DNA from: Rhizobiaceae bacterium
Lineage (GTDB): Bacteria; Pseudomonadota; Alphaproteobacteria; Rhizobiales; Rhizobiaceae
Direction: 5' to 3'
Assembly (NCBI GenBank): GCA_016763155.1
Contig: JAESUH010000055.1
Coordinates: forward strand, 1-41,811
DNA length: 41,811 nt
Both the position numbers and the translations under genes were made by a program. Below, in pieces: positions 8,321-17,552 of the stretch; the stretch's first letter is position 1, and each line of letters starts with the position of its first letter. The notes beneath the pieces are model-generated. The model saw only the letters and a list, made by a program, of their open reading frames with translations, did not search any database and was not told where the DNA came from.

Positions 8321-9499
8321 TTAAAACAGGCTCAGTTGCGCCTCACTCAAGTGAGGGCTGAATAAATCGCAATTGAGTTGGCGATGTTCGCGATTAAGGC
8401 CAAGCCGTTTACAGGCAATTTCAAAGCGCCGCCCGATCTGCCAGGCATAAGGTCCTTCACCACGCATACGGTTACCAAATTTTGCATCGTAATCCTTGCC
8501 TCCTCGCATGCTACGAAGCAGTTCAAGCACCCTGTTGTAGCGGTCTGGATATTCACGCAACAACCAGTCGCGAAATAAGGGGCTCACCTCACCGGGCAAG
8601 CGCAACAGGATATATCCAGCCTCATCAGCCCCTGCAGATTTGGCAGAATCCAAAATACGCTCAATCTCGTGGTCACTGAGTGCAGGAATAACAGGCCCAA
8701 TCATCACCGAAGTCGGAATACCTGCTTTACTCAACTGATGAATGGTCTTCAGCCTCAGTCCGGGGGATGCTGCACGTGGCTCCATGGCACGGCCAAGGCG
8801 TCGATCAAGGGTCGTGATAGAAATCGCTACTCTGACCAGGTTTTTTTCCGCCATTCGAGCCAGAATATCTATATCGCGCGTTACTAAATTGGATTTGGTA
8901 ACGATAGCAACCGGATGATTAGCTTGTTCCAGTACCTCAAGAATTTCTCGTGTAATGCGCCATTTCTTTTCAATTGGCTGATAAGGGTCCGTATTGGTTC
9001 CCATAGCAATAGTTTTTGCCTGATAATTCTTTTTAGAAAGCGCTTGTCGCAGAAGCTTCGCGGCACCCGGTTTTGCAAACAGTTTGCTTTCAAAGTCCAG
9101 CCCAGCAGAAAGCCCCATATAGGCGTGAGTTGGCCGGGCGTAGCAATAAATGCATCCATGTTCACAACCACGATAGGGGTTGATGGAGCGATCAAAATGG
9201 AGGTCAGGAGAAGTATTACGCGCAATTATCGTACGCGCATTTTCTACCTGAACCTGAGTTTTAAATGGCGGCAATTCATCTAGAGTTTGCCACTCATCAT
9301 CAAATACGTCGCGGCTGTATTGTTCAAACCGGCCGGATGGATTAAGTCCTGCACCGCGCCCACGTCGACGCGCAGGGTCAGCGCCATTGCGGTTCCTTGA
9401 AAAAGCACTTTTTGCCATAAATGATTCGTGGGCAATTGGAGTTGAAGCATGCGCAATATCATTGCTGGAGCTTTCAAAGTGAGTTGTATTTGCTGACAT
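8321..9499 (-). CDS. PA0069-type (SplB-like) radical SAM protein
   Basis: The 392-residue protein carries a radical-SAM cluster motif, C112-x3-C116-x2-C119 followed by YARP. Its segments (NPYRGCEHGCIYCYARP, GTNTDPYQPIEKK, TKSNLVTRDID) match the PA0069 family, distant relatives of the spore photoproduct lyase SplB. The substrate of PA0069 proteins is unknown to me; the SplB likeness only suggests repair or nucleic-acid chemistry. GGAGAAG lies seven bases before the ATG at 9499 and supports this start over ATG 9418. A LexA-type direct repeat lies 57 bases upstream. rnhB follows in the same direction, so the two may form a repair-related pair. Confidence 0.87.
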   Translation of the reverse strand: MSANTTHFESSSNDIAHASTPIAHESFMAKSAFSRNRNGADPARRRGRGAGLNPSGRFEQYSRDVFDDEWQTLDELPPFKTQVQVENARTIIARNTSPDLHFDRSINPYRGCEHGCIYCYARPTHAYMGLSAGLDFESKLFAKPGAAKLLRQALSKKNYQAKTIAMGTNTDPYQPIEKKWRITREILEVLEQANHPVAIVTKSNLVTRDIDILARMAEKNLVRVAISITTLDRRLGRAMEPRAASPGLRLKTIHQLSKAGIPTSVMIGPVIPALSDHEIERILDSAKSAGADEAGYILLRLPGEVSPLFRDWLLREYPDRYNRVLELLRSMRGGKDYDAKFGNRMRGEGPYAWQIGRRFEIACKRLGLNREHRQLNCDLFSPHLSEAQLSLF

Positions 9500-9556
9500 T
9501 TTGCTTCTCCATCCTCATCTGTTTGTCCCGGGAGAACATGGTTAGCATGACAATTA

Positions 9557-9571
9557 GAACAAAACAAGAAC
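9557..9571 (-). promoter_or_regulatory. LexA (SOS) box, alphaproteobacterial type
   Basis: The plus strand reads GAAC-AAAACAA-GAAC and the minus strand GTTC-TTGTTTT-GTTC. This is the direct-repeat LexA site known for alphaproteobacteria, unlike the enterobacterial CTGT-N8-ACAG palindrome. It lies 57 bases before the radical SAM start and 77 bases before the divergent transglycosylase start. By chance such a motif is expected about once per 40 kb counting both strands, but only rarely in an intergenic gap. Confidence 0.6.
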
Positions 9572-9648
9572 AAATTACTATGTTTTGATCAGTTTGAGTT
9601 TTTGTTTCATAAGGAGTCTGATGAGGTTTGGAAAAAGGCGGGAAGAAT

Positions 9649-10917
9649 ATGTATGCATTCAAAATGAATACCTTTGCGGCGATGGCAGGCTTATTGCTTA
9701 GCGCATTGTTGGTAATAGCAAATTCCACTCCCGCCAACGCAGCCTCAAAAGCCGCCGTGGAAAAGCAGTTCCAGCGCTGGATATCCACCACATTATGGAA
9801 AGACGCAAAAGCCGATGGCGTATCGTCGAAGGTTTTTAAAAATGTCATGTCCGGCATTACGATAAATTGGAAATTACCGGATTTGGTTATGCCCGGCACA
9901 AAACCCAAAGTTTCGCGCATACAGGTTCAGGCAGAGTTTCGCAGCCCTGCCCCGTATTTCTCACAAAAGCGCATCAATTCATTGGTGGCAATAGGGCGAA
10001 AATTAGCCGCCCGCCATAAGAAAACCCTTGCCCGTATCGAGAAAAAATATGGCGTTCCAGGCCGCATTATTTTGGCAATCTGGGGAAGAGAATCGGGATT
10101 TGGCGGTGCAAAGATACCCTATAATGCCGTTCGGGTGCTGGCGACCAAAGCCTTTATGTCGACCAGAAAAGAGCTGTTTCATAAGGAGATGTTGGCTGCT
10201 CTGATTATGGTTGAAAAGCGCTATGCCACTCCTGCGCAGATGAAAAGCTCATGGGCAGGGGCCCTTGGGCAACCGCAATTTCTGCCCAGCAGTTTCTTAA
10301 AATATGCAGTGGATTTTGATGGAAACGGGAGGAGCGATATCTGGAAATCCGTTCCCGATACCCTGGCTTCAATTGCCAATTATTTGGCAGAACATGGTTG
10401 GCAAAGGGGAAGAGACTGGGGATTTGAAGCCGCACTTCCAGCCTTGCTTTCCTGCGCATTGGAAGGCCCAGACCAAATGCGGCCCATATCAAAGTGGGTG
10501 AAATCCGGCGTTACGCGAATTTCTGGCAAAGCCTTTCCAAAAGCAGAGCTGAAACGCAAGGCCGCATTGCTGCTCCCTGCTGGCCTTAGCGGCCCGATCT
10601 TTATCGCAACGCCAAATTTCTATGTGATAAAATCTTACAACAATTCGGATTTATATGCCCTGTTCATTGGTGATGTCGCAGACCGGATTGCCTATTACAA
10701 CAAGCCGTTTCAGGCCCCATGGAGAAAAATAAGTGGGTTAAAGCGCGGTCAGGTGATGGCCATGCAAAAGCGACTAATCTCCGAGGGGCATGATGTGGGT
10801 GGTGCTGATGGTTTGGCTGGATTCAAGACGCGCCGGGCCATTGGCATTTGGCAATCAAAAAACAAACGCAGGCCTACCTGCTTCCCAAATAGCGATTTAG
10901 CCAAGGTCTTGCGTTAG
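9649..10917 (+). CDS. MltB-like lytic murein transglycosylase
   Basis: The 422-residue protein has a signal peptide (about 1-31, ending TPANAA), an SLT_2/MltB-type lytic transglycosylase domain with catalytic Glu E148 in AIWGRESGFGG, and a C-terminal peptidoglycan-binding domain (about 345-422). These enzymes cleave the glycan strand of murein in the periplasm and form 1,6-anhydromuramic ends. The ATG at 9649 follows GGCGGGAAG. A TTG at 9628 in the same frame is possible and adds seven residues. There is no lipobox, so it is probably soluble. The convergent moaB gene ends five bases beyond its stop. Confidence 0.92.
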   Translation: MYAFKMNTFAAMAGLLLSALLVIANSTPANAASKAAVEKQFQRWISTTLWKDAKADGVSSKVFKNVMSGITINWKLPDLVMPGTKPKVSRIQVQAEFRSPAPYFSQKRINSLVAIGRKLAARHKKTLARIEKKYGVPGRIILAIWGRESGFGGAKIPYNAVRVLATKAFMSTRKELFHKEMLAALIMVEKRYATPAQMKSSWAGALGQPQFLPSSFLKYAVDFDGNGRSDIWKSVPDTLASIANYLAEHGWQRGRDWGFEAALPALLSCALEGPDQMRPISKWVKSGVTRISGKAFPKAELKRKAALLLPAGLSGPIFIATPNFYVIKSYNNSDLYALFIGDVADRIAYYNKPFQAPWRKISGLKRGQVMAMQKRLISEGHDVGGADGLAGFKTRRAIGIWQSKNKRRPTCFPNSDLAKVLR

Positions 10918-10922
10918 AGGGT

Positions 10923-11465
10923 TTAGCTTCCGCGTTTTAAGTGCTCGTCCAGCCGGGGCATGATCTCAACAAAATTACAGGGGCCATGGCGGTAATCAAA
11001 CTGCTGGCTTAATATGCCATCCCATGCATCCTTGCAGGCACCAGGTGATCCCGGCAGGCAAAAGATAAATGTGGTTCCAGCCAGGCCAGCCGTGGCGCGT
11101 GACTGAATGGTTGATGTGCCAATTTTTTCGTAAGAGATATGATGAAACACATGGGAGAACCCGTCCATGCGTTTTTCAAAAAGCGGCTCTACTGCATCCG
11201 GAGTAATGTCGCGTCCAGTAAACCCCGTGCCGCCAGTTGTAATGATGACGTCAACATCATCCTGATCAATCCACTTTTTAACTTGTGCCTGGATCTTATC
11301 CACATCGTCAGTTGTAATTTGGCGATCCACTAAAATATGCCCGTCTTTTAGCAACCGGTCTGCAAGCACTTTGCCGGATTTATCTTCTTCCAGCGAGCGC
11401 GTATCAGAGACCGTGAGAACTGCAAATCCGACCTGGATGAATTTTCGTGGTTCATTGGATGACAC
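10923..11465 (-). CDS. moaB: Molybdenum cofactor biosynthesis protein B
   Basis: MoaB/MogA proteins adenylylate molybdopterin during cofactor synthesis. The sequence shows VLTVSDTR at the N-terminus, the TTGGTGFTGRDIT loop and the PGSPGA motif of this fold. I favour the GTG at 11465 because GAGGAA lies seven bases upstream; the ATG at 11483 has no ribosome site and would add six residues. With GTG the gene overlaps the end of ispE by 14 bases, suggesting coupling. No other molybdenum cofactor genes are in the window. Confidence 0.92.
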   Translation of the reverse strand: MSSNEPRKFIQVGFAVLTVSDTRSLEEDKSGKVLADRLLKDGHILVDRQITTDDVDKIQAQVKKWIDQDDVDVIITTGGTGFTGRDITPDAVEPLFEKRMDGFSHVFHHISYEKIGTSTIQSRATAGLAGTTFIFCLPGSPGACKDAWDGILSQQFDYRHGPCNFVEIMPRLDEHLKRGS

Positions 11466-12351
11466 AATCAAGTTCCTCTTCATTATTAATCAGCCTGGTG
11501 GGTTTAACCCACCAATCAGGGTATTCTGTTGCTAGGATTTGCGCCGCATTTTCGGCAGCCTCAGGCGTATCAAAAATGCCAAAACAGGTGGCACCCGATC
11601 CGCTCATCCGACAAAACCGAATGGCCGGTAATGCATTCATTTCGTTCAAAACAGTTAGAATAATTGGGGCGGAAATAATGGCGGGTTCCTGCAAATCATT
11701 CCTGTAATTTGACATCATTTCAATAGATGGCATGGAATTAGTTTCCGGAAACACTATTGGCAAATTATCTTTGCGGTTGAGAGAGCGGAAAACATCCGTA
11801 GTTGCAATGCTAACGCCGGGATTGACCAGCAGCAAATGAAAATCAGTATTGCCTGCCAATTGTTCTAATTGCCCCCCAATACCGCGCGCGCGAAGCGTTC
11901 GACTTTTTATGCACATGGGAATATCGGCTCCCAGTTTTACGGCTACTTCCTGGATCAATCCATCATCGGAAATATTCCAAAGCCTGCTCAAACCGCGCAA
12001 GCTTGCTGCAGCATTGGCAGAACCGCCGCCTATGCCACTTGATATTGGTAAATTCTTCTGTAGTTCAATTCGAACGGCCGGAGCATTAACGCCGCGAGAA
12101 AGCAGGAGTTCTCGCAACCCGGCGACAGCCCGTAAAACCAGATTGTCGCCATTGTCTGGCAATGCATGACAAAACGGGCCGGACAATTGAAGCTGGTCAT
12201 GCTCAATGTTATCTGGGCATGAGAGAACAAGCTCATCACCAAAAGCTGTAAAAACGACCAACGTATCAATCAAATGATAATTGTCTTCGCGCTGCCCGGT
12301 TACATGCAATGCCAGATTAATTTTTGCCGGAGATCGGCAGATAATTCTCAT
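11452..12351 (-). CDS. ispE: 4-diphosphocytidyl-2-C-methyl-D-erythritol kinase
   Basis: IspE phosphorylates CDP-methylerythritol in the MEP route to isoprenoids. The 299-residue protein has the GHMP-kinase features: PAKINLALHV at the N-terminus, the ATP loop PISSGIGGGSANAAA, and the C-terminal MSGSGATCFGIF glycine motif. It lies 33 bases downstream of a TPR gene and overlaps moaB. The polyprenyl diphosphate synthase gene further upstream on the same strand uses the products of this pathway. Confidence 0.96.
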   Translation of the reverse strand: MRIICRSPAKINLALHVTGQREDNYHLIDTLVVFTAFGDELVLSCPDNIEHDQLQLSGPFCHALPDNGDNLVLRAVAGLRELLLSRGVNAPAVRIELQKNLPISSGIGGGSANAAASLRGLSRLWNISDDGLIQEVAVKLGADIPMCIKSRTLRARGIGGQLEQLAGNTDFHLLLVNPGVSIATTDVFRSLNRKDNLPIVFPETNSMPSIEMMSNYRNDLQEPAIISAPIILTVLNEMNALPAIRFCRMSGSGATCFGIFDTPEAAENAAQILATEYPDWWVKPTRLINNEEELDCVIQ

Positions 12352-12384
12352 TTCACTGACAATGAATCCGTTGGATACTCGGTT

Positions 12385-14148
12385 CTAGTTCTCGTTTTGC
12401 GCTGTTGTGTCTTTTTCGTCGACCAGACCATTTTTCAATTTTGCCTCAATCTTCGCCCGTTCAACATCATCAGGTTTCGCGTTGAGTGCATGCTGCCATT
12501 GGAAGGTTGCTTCCAGTTTGCGACCAACTTTCCAGTAGGCATCGCCTAGATGGTCGTTTACTGTTGCATCCTGTGACATCAATTGCACAGCACGCTCCAG
12601 TTCCTTAACGGCCTGCTCGAAGTTCTCGAGCTTATAGTGTGCCCAACCAAGGCTATCGATGATGTAGCCGGAGCGAGGTTTTAGCGACACCGCTTTACGG
12701 ATCATCTCAACCCCTTCTTCAAGATTGATACCTTTATCGATCCATGAATAGCCAAGGTAGTTCAAAACATCTGCCTGATTAGGAAATAGTTTCAACGCCT
12801 CTTCGAAATTTGGTTCTGCCAATTCCCACTGTTTTAAGCGTTCACGCGCAATGCCGCGGCGGAAAAACAAATTCCAGTGGCGTGGCTTGGGCGTACCAAT
12901 TGCAGCTACTGCTTGATCGTAGACTTCAGCAGCTTCTGCATACTCATCTTTACGACTAAACAGCGCACCAAGCGTCATATAGGTAGAAAGCTCTTTCGGA
13001 TTTGCGGCAATCAATTCGCGAAGATTGGCCTTTGCCTCATCGTTTTTTCCCATCGACGCCAAGTTTAATGCCTGAGCAATCGTTGCACGGTGGTGCAGGG
13101 GCGATGCATCAGTGATGGTTTCAAGCAAAATAATTGATTTGGAATAATTCTCCTGGCGCTCGAAAATATCTGCAAGGGCGTAGGAAATAACATCTATTCC
13201 ACCATTGAGATAATTCGCAAGTTGAAGGTGGGTTTTTGCAAATGGAGTTCCCCCTTCGCGACCAATCGCGGAGGCAATGTTAAATAGAAGTTCAGCCACA
13301 CCTTCTTGCGGCGAGCTCACTAGCGGAGTAACGGCCTTTTCGGCTTCAATATCTTTTACCAGTTCTGAGAAAGCGTTATGTCCTGGAAGAAGCCCAAGCC
13401 CTTCCTTAAGTGCCCGACTGGCATTCTCTTTATTGCCAGCACGTATTTCTGATCGTGCCAATGCTTCGATAGCGCGGGCAAATGTCTCGGTTAAAACAGC
13501 TGCAAATTGCCGCTTTTCAAGCACCTTGGCAAAATAGACAACGGCTGCCGCATCATCGCCACCCGATGCAGACATCAGCCCTGCATGGTAATCGCGAACC
13601 AGCAGTACCCAATCAGGGCCATCAATGGCTTCTGCCGATATAATTGCCGCTTTCAAATCGCCTGAACCAACCAAGGCCCAGCTTTTGATTAACTCAGCGG
13701 TCATATTGTCGAGGTCATTGCCTTCTAAATCTTCTAGCGGCAATGGAACTTTTGTCCATGACCGTTTGCGTAGAGCTTCAACACTCAGGGTGATTTTTGC
13801 AAGGTTTCGCGCATTACCGTCCCCTTGAATGGCTCCGGCAATCTCTATTGCTTCGGCAATTCGGCCATTGGCCATCATCGCCACAAACAAATTGCGTTTC
13901 AAATTTAAATTTTCAGGATCCAGCGACAAAGCACGAGAATAAAATGCAACAGCAGCCTCATCGTCATTATCGCGACCGGCAATTTCGGCTGCTAGAAAGC
14001 TACCTGCAAGATTTGCAGAATTCACGGTCTCTTCAAGTTCGTTTTCCATTGCTCTTGCGGGAGAGGCAATGTGCAATGAAACTGCAATCAGACTAAGTGC
14101 GAGACCTGCTCCAAGCTTAGTGCGGAGGTTCAACAATGCTTTTGTCAT
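12385..14148 (-). CDS. Exported TPR-repeat protein
   Basis: The 587-residue protein begins with a signal peptide (about 1-33, ending SPARA-M) and is otherwise helical TPR repeats from about 45 to 560. The best-formed repeats are at the C-terminal end (ADVLNYLGYSWIDKG, GYIIDSLGWAHYKLEN, ATVNDHLGDAYWKVGR). Proteins of this type are conserved in Rhizobiales beside ispE and are thought to be periplasmic or outer-membrane-linked scaffolds; no enzymatic motif is visible. It lies between the polyprenyl synthase gene (133 bases upstream) and ispE. Its partner cannot be told from sequence. Confidence 0.85.
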   Translation of the reverse strand: MTKALLNLRTKLGAGLALSLIAVSLHIASPARAMENELEETVNSANLAGSFLAAEIAGRDNDDEAAVAFYSRALSLDPENLNLKRNLFVAMMANGRIAEAIEIAGAIQGDGNARNLAKITLSVEALRKRSWTKVPLPLEDLEGNDLDNMTAELIKSWALVGSGDLKAAIISAEAIDGPDWVLLVRDYHAGLMSASGGDDAAAVVYFAKVLEKRQFAAVLTETFARAIEALARSEIRAGNKENASRALKEGLGLLPGHNAFSELVKDIEAEKAVTPLVSSPQEGVAELLFNIASAIGREGGTPFAKTHLQLANYLNGGIDVISYALADIFERQENYSKSIILLETITDASPLHHRATIAQALNLASMGKNDEAKANLRELIAANPKELSTYMTLGALFSRKDEYAEAAEVYDQAVAAIGTPKPRHWNLFFRRGIARERLKQWELAEPNFEEALKLFPNQADVLNYLGYSWIDKGINLEEGVEMIRKAVSLKPRSGYIIDSLGWAHYKLENFEQAVKELERAVQLMSQDATVNDHLGDAYWKVGRKLEATFQWQHALNAKPDDVERAKIEAKLKNGLVDEKDTTAQNEN

Positions 14149-14281
14149 TTAATATCCAAACTCTTGCGATTCCTGATTACGTCTTCCGCTTCTGCAAGCG
14201 AAGTACTTAATGTAATAAAACAATGGCCTTTTAAGGACGCAACTTAATCACAAGCTCCTATCATCTCTTTAAAACTTATGA

Positions 14282-15298
14282 TTAATTCGCCCGGCTGACA
14301 CAAAACTCCAATACGTCTACCAGCGCATCCTTGTGTGCAGATGATGACATTGGAGCTAACGCGTCCTTTGCAACTTCGCAATAATGGCGAGCGCGAAGCA
14401 CTGTATCGCTTATGCCATCATATTTTGTCAGCAATTGCATTGCTTGTTCCAGCGCATCATCACCGGCTTCGCCGTTTGCAATTGCACCTTTCCAAAAATT
14501 GCGTTCTTCATCTGTGCCCCGGCGATAACTCAACACCACTGGAAGGGTGATTTTCCCTTCCCGGAAGTCATCACCAACATTCTTGCCCAGATCAACGGCG
14601 CTTCCGCTATAATCGAGCGCATCGTCAATTAATTGAAAGGCCAGACCAAGATTGGTGCCATAGGAAATAAAATTGCTCCGAATGGCTTGATTTTGGCCTG
14701 CAATAATGGGGCCGACTTCAGCCGCAGCGGAAAATAGCGCTGCAGTTTTGGAACGGATCACCGTCAAATATTCATCTTCAGTGGTTTCGAGATTCTTGGC
14801 CGCCGCCAATTGCAACACTTCGCCTTCTGCAATCACGGTTGCAGCGCGTGAAAGAACATCAAGCGCATCAAGAGAACCCACATCGACCATCATTCGAAAG
14901 GCTTGGCCCAATAGAAAATCACCAACCAGCACACTTGCTTCATTGCCCCATAACATGCGGGCAGTTTTTCTTCCCCGGCGCATGTCGCTTTCATCAACCA
15001 CGTCATCATGCAACAGGGTTGCTGTGTGCATAAATTCCACGCTTGCCGCCAAAGTGATGTGGTTTTCGCCTTCATAACCGCACATCTGCGCAGCTGCCAA
15101 TGTGATCATCGGGCGTAGACGTTTACCGCCAGAATCAATCAAATGTTTGGCGATGGCCGGGATCAATTTTACATCAGATCCGGTTTTCGATAGGATCAAC
15201 GAATTAACCCGATCCATGTCGCCCTTAACGAGGTTTATTAAAGGTTGGATGCTGGCGTTTTTTGGTCTTTCCCCAATGGGTATAACGACACCTGACAT
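14282..15298 (-). CDS. ispB: Polyprenyl diphosphate synthase (octaprenyl/decaprenyl type)
   Basis: This enzyme builds the long isoprenoid tail of ubiquinone from FPP and IPP. The 338-residue protein has the first aspartate-rich motif LLHDDVVDESD (D98, D99, D102), GGKRLRP upstream, and the second motif LIDDALDYSG. Length and motifs fit the long-chain trans-prenyl synthases. Chain length cannot be read with certainty; decaprenyl is common in Rhizobiales. ubiA, which uses this product, is also in the window at 23912. It is divergent from the DUF2007 gene. Confidence 0.93.
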   Translation of the reverse strand: MSGVVIPIGERPKNASIQPLINLVKGDMDRVNSLILSKTGSDVKLIPAIAKHLIDSGGKRLRPMITLAAAQMCGYEGENHITLAASVEFMHTATLLHDDVVDESDMRRGRKTARMLWGNEASVLVGDFLLGQAFRMMVDVGSLDALDVLSRAATVIAEGEVLQLAAAKNLETTEDEYLTVIRSKTAALFSAAAEVGPIIAGQNQAIRSNFISYGTNLGLAFQLIDDALDYSGSAVDLGKNVGDDFREGKITLPVVLSYRRGTDEERNFWKGAIANGEAGDDALEQAMQLLTKYDGISDTVLRARHYCEVAKDALAPMSSSAHKDALVDVLEFCVSRAN

Positions 15299-15554
15299 TT
15301 ATTCGATTTCCTCAAATGCAAACACGGTTTTCTTATAGAGCATGGCTGCTCAAAGTGAAAGTAATCTGACCGGCACCATCGTGCAAGGCGCAGTTTGACC
15401 TACCCCTAAAGCTTTCACGGTTTTGATGTGCATATGTGTATAAATTGGGCAAAATGCCTCAATAGTCACTAGAAGTTTATTGCAGGTGAACCACTTGGGC
15501 TTGAATTGCCTTTGATATGGTGACATTTTTTAACGGTGTAATGTGAGGTGTATC

Positions 15555-15788
15555 ATGATTGAACTCATCAAAACCAACAATTTGGTGACAATTTCCTTTG
15601 TTGAAGCGTTGTTGAAGGGCCAAGGAATTGAGTATTTGGTGCTGGATCAACATATGAGCATGCTGGAGGGGTCGATTGGTGCGATCCAAAGGCGTGTAAT
15701 GGTGGACGCTGATGCGCTTAACCGCGCGCGCCGTATTCTGCAGGATGCAGAATTGGGAAATGAGCTGAAAGCCATCGTAGGCCCATAG
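15555..15788 (+). CDS. DUF2007 small protein (putative signal-transducing protein)
   Basis: The 77-residue protein has the ferredoxin-like DUF2007 pattern: a first strand (MIELIKTNNLVTISFVEALL), GIEYLVLDQ, and the C-terminal RRVMVDADALNRARRIL helix. The family resembles regulatory PII-like folds, but no function is known. The ATG at 15555 follows GAGGTG at good spacing; an in-frame ATG at 15543 lacks one. One base separates its stop from the methyltransferase gene, so the pair is co-transcribed. Confidence 0.88.
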   Translation: MIELIKTNNLVTISFVEALLKGQGIEYLVLDQHMSMLEGSIGAIQRRVMVDADALNRARRILQDAELGNELKAIVGP

Positions 15789-15789
15789 A

Positions 15790-16581
15790 ATGAAAAGTGA
15801 CGTAAAAACAGATATTTCACGAGATGTTTTCCACAAAGGCAATCTAAATCATGCCTTTGAAGTTTTGCAGTTTGCAAATCAGGGGCATCGCGCAGGCATG
15901 GATGCAATGTTGCTGGCAGCAAGCCTGCCGGATGATTCCTATGGCATCGTTGCAGATCTTGGCGCCGCCAGCGGTGCGGCTGGCCTTGCAGCCTTGAACA
16001 TGCATAAAAACCTAACTGCCGTGCTGGTGGAATTTAATAAGGATCTGGTGGAACTGGCCCATCAAACTTTGCGTTTGTCTGCCAATAGCCATTTCATAAA
16101 TCGGGTAAATATCATCAATGCGGATGTGACCTTATCCGGCGAAAAAAGAAGTGCCGCCGGATTGAAGTCAAACAGCGTCAATCACGTCATCTTGAACCCT
16201 CCCTATAACCAGCCAAATTTGCGCGCTTCGCCCGATCCAATGCGTGCAGATGCCCATGTGATGGCTGAAGGCGGCCTCGATGCGTGGCTTAGAACCGCAT
16301 CGGCTATTTTAAAACCCGGCGGTTGCATGTCCCTGATCTATAGAAGCGAACGTCTTGGAGAAATTCTGGCTTGCTCCCAGGGGCGTTTTGGAGATTTGTC
16401 GATTTTTCCGATTTTTTCTCGCAAGGGAGAAGCCGCAAAACGCATCATTGTACGTGGCATTGCCGGCTCCAAAGGACCCATGCACCTAATGCCCGGATTA
16501 ATAATGCATGACGACGATGGCAAACACAGCGCAGAGGCCGTGGAAATATTAAATGGTAATCGCACCCTGAATTTTGTTTGA
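15790..16581 (+). CDS. TrmN6-like SAM-dependent methyltransferase
   Basis: The 263-residue protein has a Rossmann SAM-binding motif (VADLGAASGAAGLAAL) and the NPPY motif (VILNPPYNQP) typical of N6-adenine methyltransferases acting on RNA or DNA. Similarity in length and in the opening (GNLNHAFEVLQFANQGHRAGMDAMLLAA) points to the tRNA1(Val) A37 N6-methyltransferase group. The first glycine of the usual GxGxG loop is replaced by Ala (GAASGA), a variant also found in relatives. It starts one base after the DUF2007 stop. The exact tRNA target is inferred. Confidence 0.8.
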   Translation: MKSDVKTDISRDVFHKGNLNHAFEVLQFANQGHRAGMDAMLLAASLPDDSYGIVADLGAASGAAGLAALNMHKNLTAVLVEFNKDLVELAHQTLRLSANSHFINRVNIINADVTLSGEKRSAAGLKSNSVNHVILNPPYNQPNLRASPDPMRADAHVMAEGGLDAWLRTASAILKPGGCMSLIYRSERLGEILACSQGRFGDLSIFPIFSRKGEAAKRIIVRGIAGSKGPMHLMPGLIMHDDDGKHSAEAVEILNGNRTLNFV

Positions 16582-16651
16582 TATCTTGTAAAACAGGTTA
16601 TTAAGCTCCACTTTGAACGTAAATAAATTTCATTCAAAGCCCGGGGCGAAA

Positions 16652-17512
16652 ATGCAGCTTAAAAAATTAATTCCAGCAAAATTCCGTAAAAATGAAGTCG
16701 TAATTCCTGTAGTACGCCTCTCCGGGGTCATTTCTACCGGAGGTTCCGCTTTCAAGCAAAATCTGTCACTGGCCTCAACCGCTCAGGTTCTTGCCAAGGC
16801 ATTTGCATTCAAAGATGCGCCAGTTGTTGCAATTTCAGTAAATTCTCCTGGTGGTTCGCCGGTGCAGTCCAGGTTGATTTATTCCCGCATTCGGGAACTG
16901 GCTGAAGAAAAAGACAAAAAAGTTCTGATTTTCGTTGAAGATGTTGCCGCATCCGGCGGTTATATGATCGCGCTGGCAGGCGATGAAATCATTGCAGATG
17001 AAACCTCTATTGTTGGTTCGATCGGCGTGGTCGCGGCAGGCTTTGGTTTTGACAAGGCAATTGAAAAACTTGGAATTGAGCGCCGGGTTTATACAGCTGG
17101 GAAAAACAAGGTAGGTCTTGATGCTTTCCAGCCCGAGAAAAAAGCAGACATTGATCACGTGAAAAAATTGCAACTTGATATCCACGACATATTTATCAAT
17201 ATGGTCAAGGAACGGCGCGGCGACCGGCTGGTTGAAAACAAGGATACCTTTACCGGCATGTTTTGGACCGGAAGGCCAGCAAAAGAACTTGGCCTGATAG
17301 ATGGTTTTGGTCATATGAGCACAGTTCTCAAGGAACGCTATGGCGAAAAGACCAAGCTCAAGCTCGTGCAGCCCAAACGAGGCTTCTTCGGCCGTACTGT
17401 GCCCGGTGTTAGTATTAGCTCTGAGATGACATCGGCTATTGCAAGCGAATTTGCAGGTGGTATTCTAAGCGCCGTAGAAGAACGTTCGCTTTGGCAGCGT
17501 TTTGGTCTGTAA
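16652..17512 (+). CDS. sppA: S49 family peptidase (SppA/SohB type)
   Basis: The 286-residue protein is a short S49 serine protease. The nucleophile is S101 in EDVAASGGYMIALAGDE and the general base is K153 in AGKNKVGLDAF, a Ser-Lys dyad. It lacks a clear signal peptide and the N-terminal duplicated domain of E. coli SppA, like the 36-kDa form. Such enzymes digest signal peptides or membrane proteins. The ATG at 16652 follows GGGGCG; a TTG at 16613 is in frame but adds an unrelated-looking leader. A small membrane protein gene lies 40 bases downstream. Confidence 0.88.
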   Translation: MQLKKLIPAKFRKNEVVIPVVRLSGVISTGGSAFKQNLSLASTAQVLAKAFAFKDAPVVAISVNSPGGSPVQSRLIYSRIRELAEEKDKKVLIFVEDVAASGGYMIALAGDEIIADETSIVGSIGVVAAGFGFDKAIEKLGIERRVYTAGKNKVGLDAFQPEKKADIDHVKKLQLDIHDIFINMVKERRGDRLVENKDTFTGMFWTGRPAKELGLIDGFGHMSTVLKERYGEKTKLKLVQPKRGFFGRTVPGVSISSEMTSAIASEFAGGILSAVEERSLWQRFGL

Positions 17513-17552
17513 GATTTTGATACCCTGCGAATTCGATGAATAGGGGAGTGAT

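Noticed and set aside
14205-14250. CtrA-like TTAA pairs upstream of the TPR gene
   Set aside because: The TTAA spacing is nine bases and not seven, and the region is generally A+T-rich.
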